The notes beneath the pieces are model-generated. The model worked only from the letters and a program-made list of their open reading frames with translations, did not search any database and was not told the origin of the DNA. From Candidatus Nanosynbacter colneyensis (GTDB taxonomy: Bacteria > Patescibacteriota > Saccharimonadia > Saccharimonadales > Saccharimonadaceae): 5,957 nucleotides of DNA. Positions 5,753 to 5,957 of this stretch are shown in pieces; the first letter of the stretch is position 1; every line of letters begins with the position of its first letter. A program made the translations under genes and the position numbers. The stretch lies in contig JANDWE010000161.1 of assembly GCA_024330325.1 (NCBI GenBank), positions 1 through 5,957 on the forward strand, written 5' to 3'.

Positions 5753-5783
5753 ATGTAATTAGCTATCTAAGGATTAACATACG

Positions 5784-5806
5784 AAAAAACCACCCGTTTG
5801 GATGGC
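5784..5806 (-). terminator. Probable intrinsic terminator of a leftward transcript entering from the right
   Basis: On the minus strand GCCATCC (5800-5806) pairs with GGGTGGT (5789-5795) around an AAAC loop, giving seven pairs of which two are G-U or U-G, followed by T's continuous with the stem end (5784-5788). It lies about 32 bases upstream of the sensor operon's -35 box and would insulate that operon. All three minus-strand frames close within about 36 bases of the right window edge, so the gene it serves would end beyond or just at the edge. Confidence 0.5.
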
Positions 5807-5939
5807 TAAATATCTAATTGGTGCGGAATTACAGAACCTACTCAAACTTTTTGAATACATTATGGATTACCCTGGTCCAGCTCCAGCAATAAAAAGACGT
5901 ACAGCGCAGCATAAACAAACGCTATCGATTATTTATTAG
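5802..5939 (+). CDS. Doubtful small ORF, 45 codons
   Basis: An ATG-started frame encodes MAKYLIGAELQNLLKLFEYI followed by MDYPGPAPAIKRRTAQ and a short tail, ending TAG-TAG. The first half would form an amphipathic helix, followed by a proline-rich turn and a basic stretch. Codon choice looks natural, and the frame is open back to 5778. Against it: no ribosome site or clear promoter precedes the ATG, and the start lies inside the minus-strand terminator stem. It might be a small gene, a remnant of a longer gene, or chance. No family recognised. Confidence 0.25.
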   Translation: MAKYLIGAELQNLLKLFEYIMDYPGPAPAIKRRTAQHKQTLSIIY

Positions 5940-5957
5940 TAGCAATCTGTTGTGATA

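Noticed and set aside
5815..5850. Minus-strand text ending TTCCGCACCA resembles a tRNA 3' end with GGTTC upstream
   Set aside because: The T-arm does not pair, the loop lacks the conserved A58, and no GCGGAAT acceptor partner exists about 70 bases upstream, so no cloverleaf forms.

Overview
The window looks like a piece of a compact, moderately AT-rich bacterial chromosome, most likely from Candidatus Saccharibacteria (TM7) or a related Patescibacteria (CPR) lineage. This placement is inferred from gene content (recG, then a zinc phospholipase C-like protein, then rsmD), tight packing, short intergenic gaps and protein style. No marker gene in the window proves it. UGA is used as a stop codon and never appears inside a gene, so the standard bacterial code fits and the UGA-glycine code of some other CPR groups is unlikely.

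Layout. (1) Bases 2-2238, plus strand: the 3' part of recG, a PLC/P1-nuclease-like metalloprotein and rsmD form one tightly packed transcription unit, closed by an intrinsic terminator at 2251-2277. (2) Bases 2300-2932, plus strand: a YetF/DUF421 membrane protein. (3) Bases 3017-3334, plus strand: an orphan 90-residue protein with its own consensus -10 box and strong ribosome binding site. Its last 14 bases overlap the convergent gene. (4) Bases 3321-4907, minus strand: a cytoplasmic GH13 alpha-glucosidase / oligo-1,6-glucosidase type enzyme with its own promoter. (5) Bases 4953-5752, minus strand: a two-gene operon encoding a CsoR/RcnR-family metal sensor and a DUF4396 membrane protein. The promoter has a perfect 17-bp G/C-tract palindrome sitting in its -35/-10 spacer, as expected for autoregulation. 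(6) Bases 5753-5957: a minus-strand terminator-like hairpin and one doubtful 45-codon ORF on the plus strand.

How the genes work together. recG and rsmD are housekeeping (replication-fork repair and 16S rRNA methylation). The GH13 enzyme would release glucose from imported or stored short alpha-glucans. The sensor and DUF4396 pair reads as a small metal-responsive module: metal binding would release the repressor and switch on both itself and the membrane protein.

The most striking signals are two. Both well-formed minus-strand promoters place the predicted transcription start exactly on the A of the ATG, with six bases between the -10 box and the ATG and no Shine-Dalgarno sequence; this suggests leaderless mRNAs. 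The second is the sensor/DUF4396 module, with a Cys-His-His ligand set and a histidine-rich membrane partner. Nothing resembling a CRISPR array, insertion sequence, tRNA or rRNA was seen.
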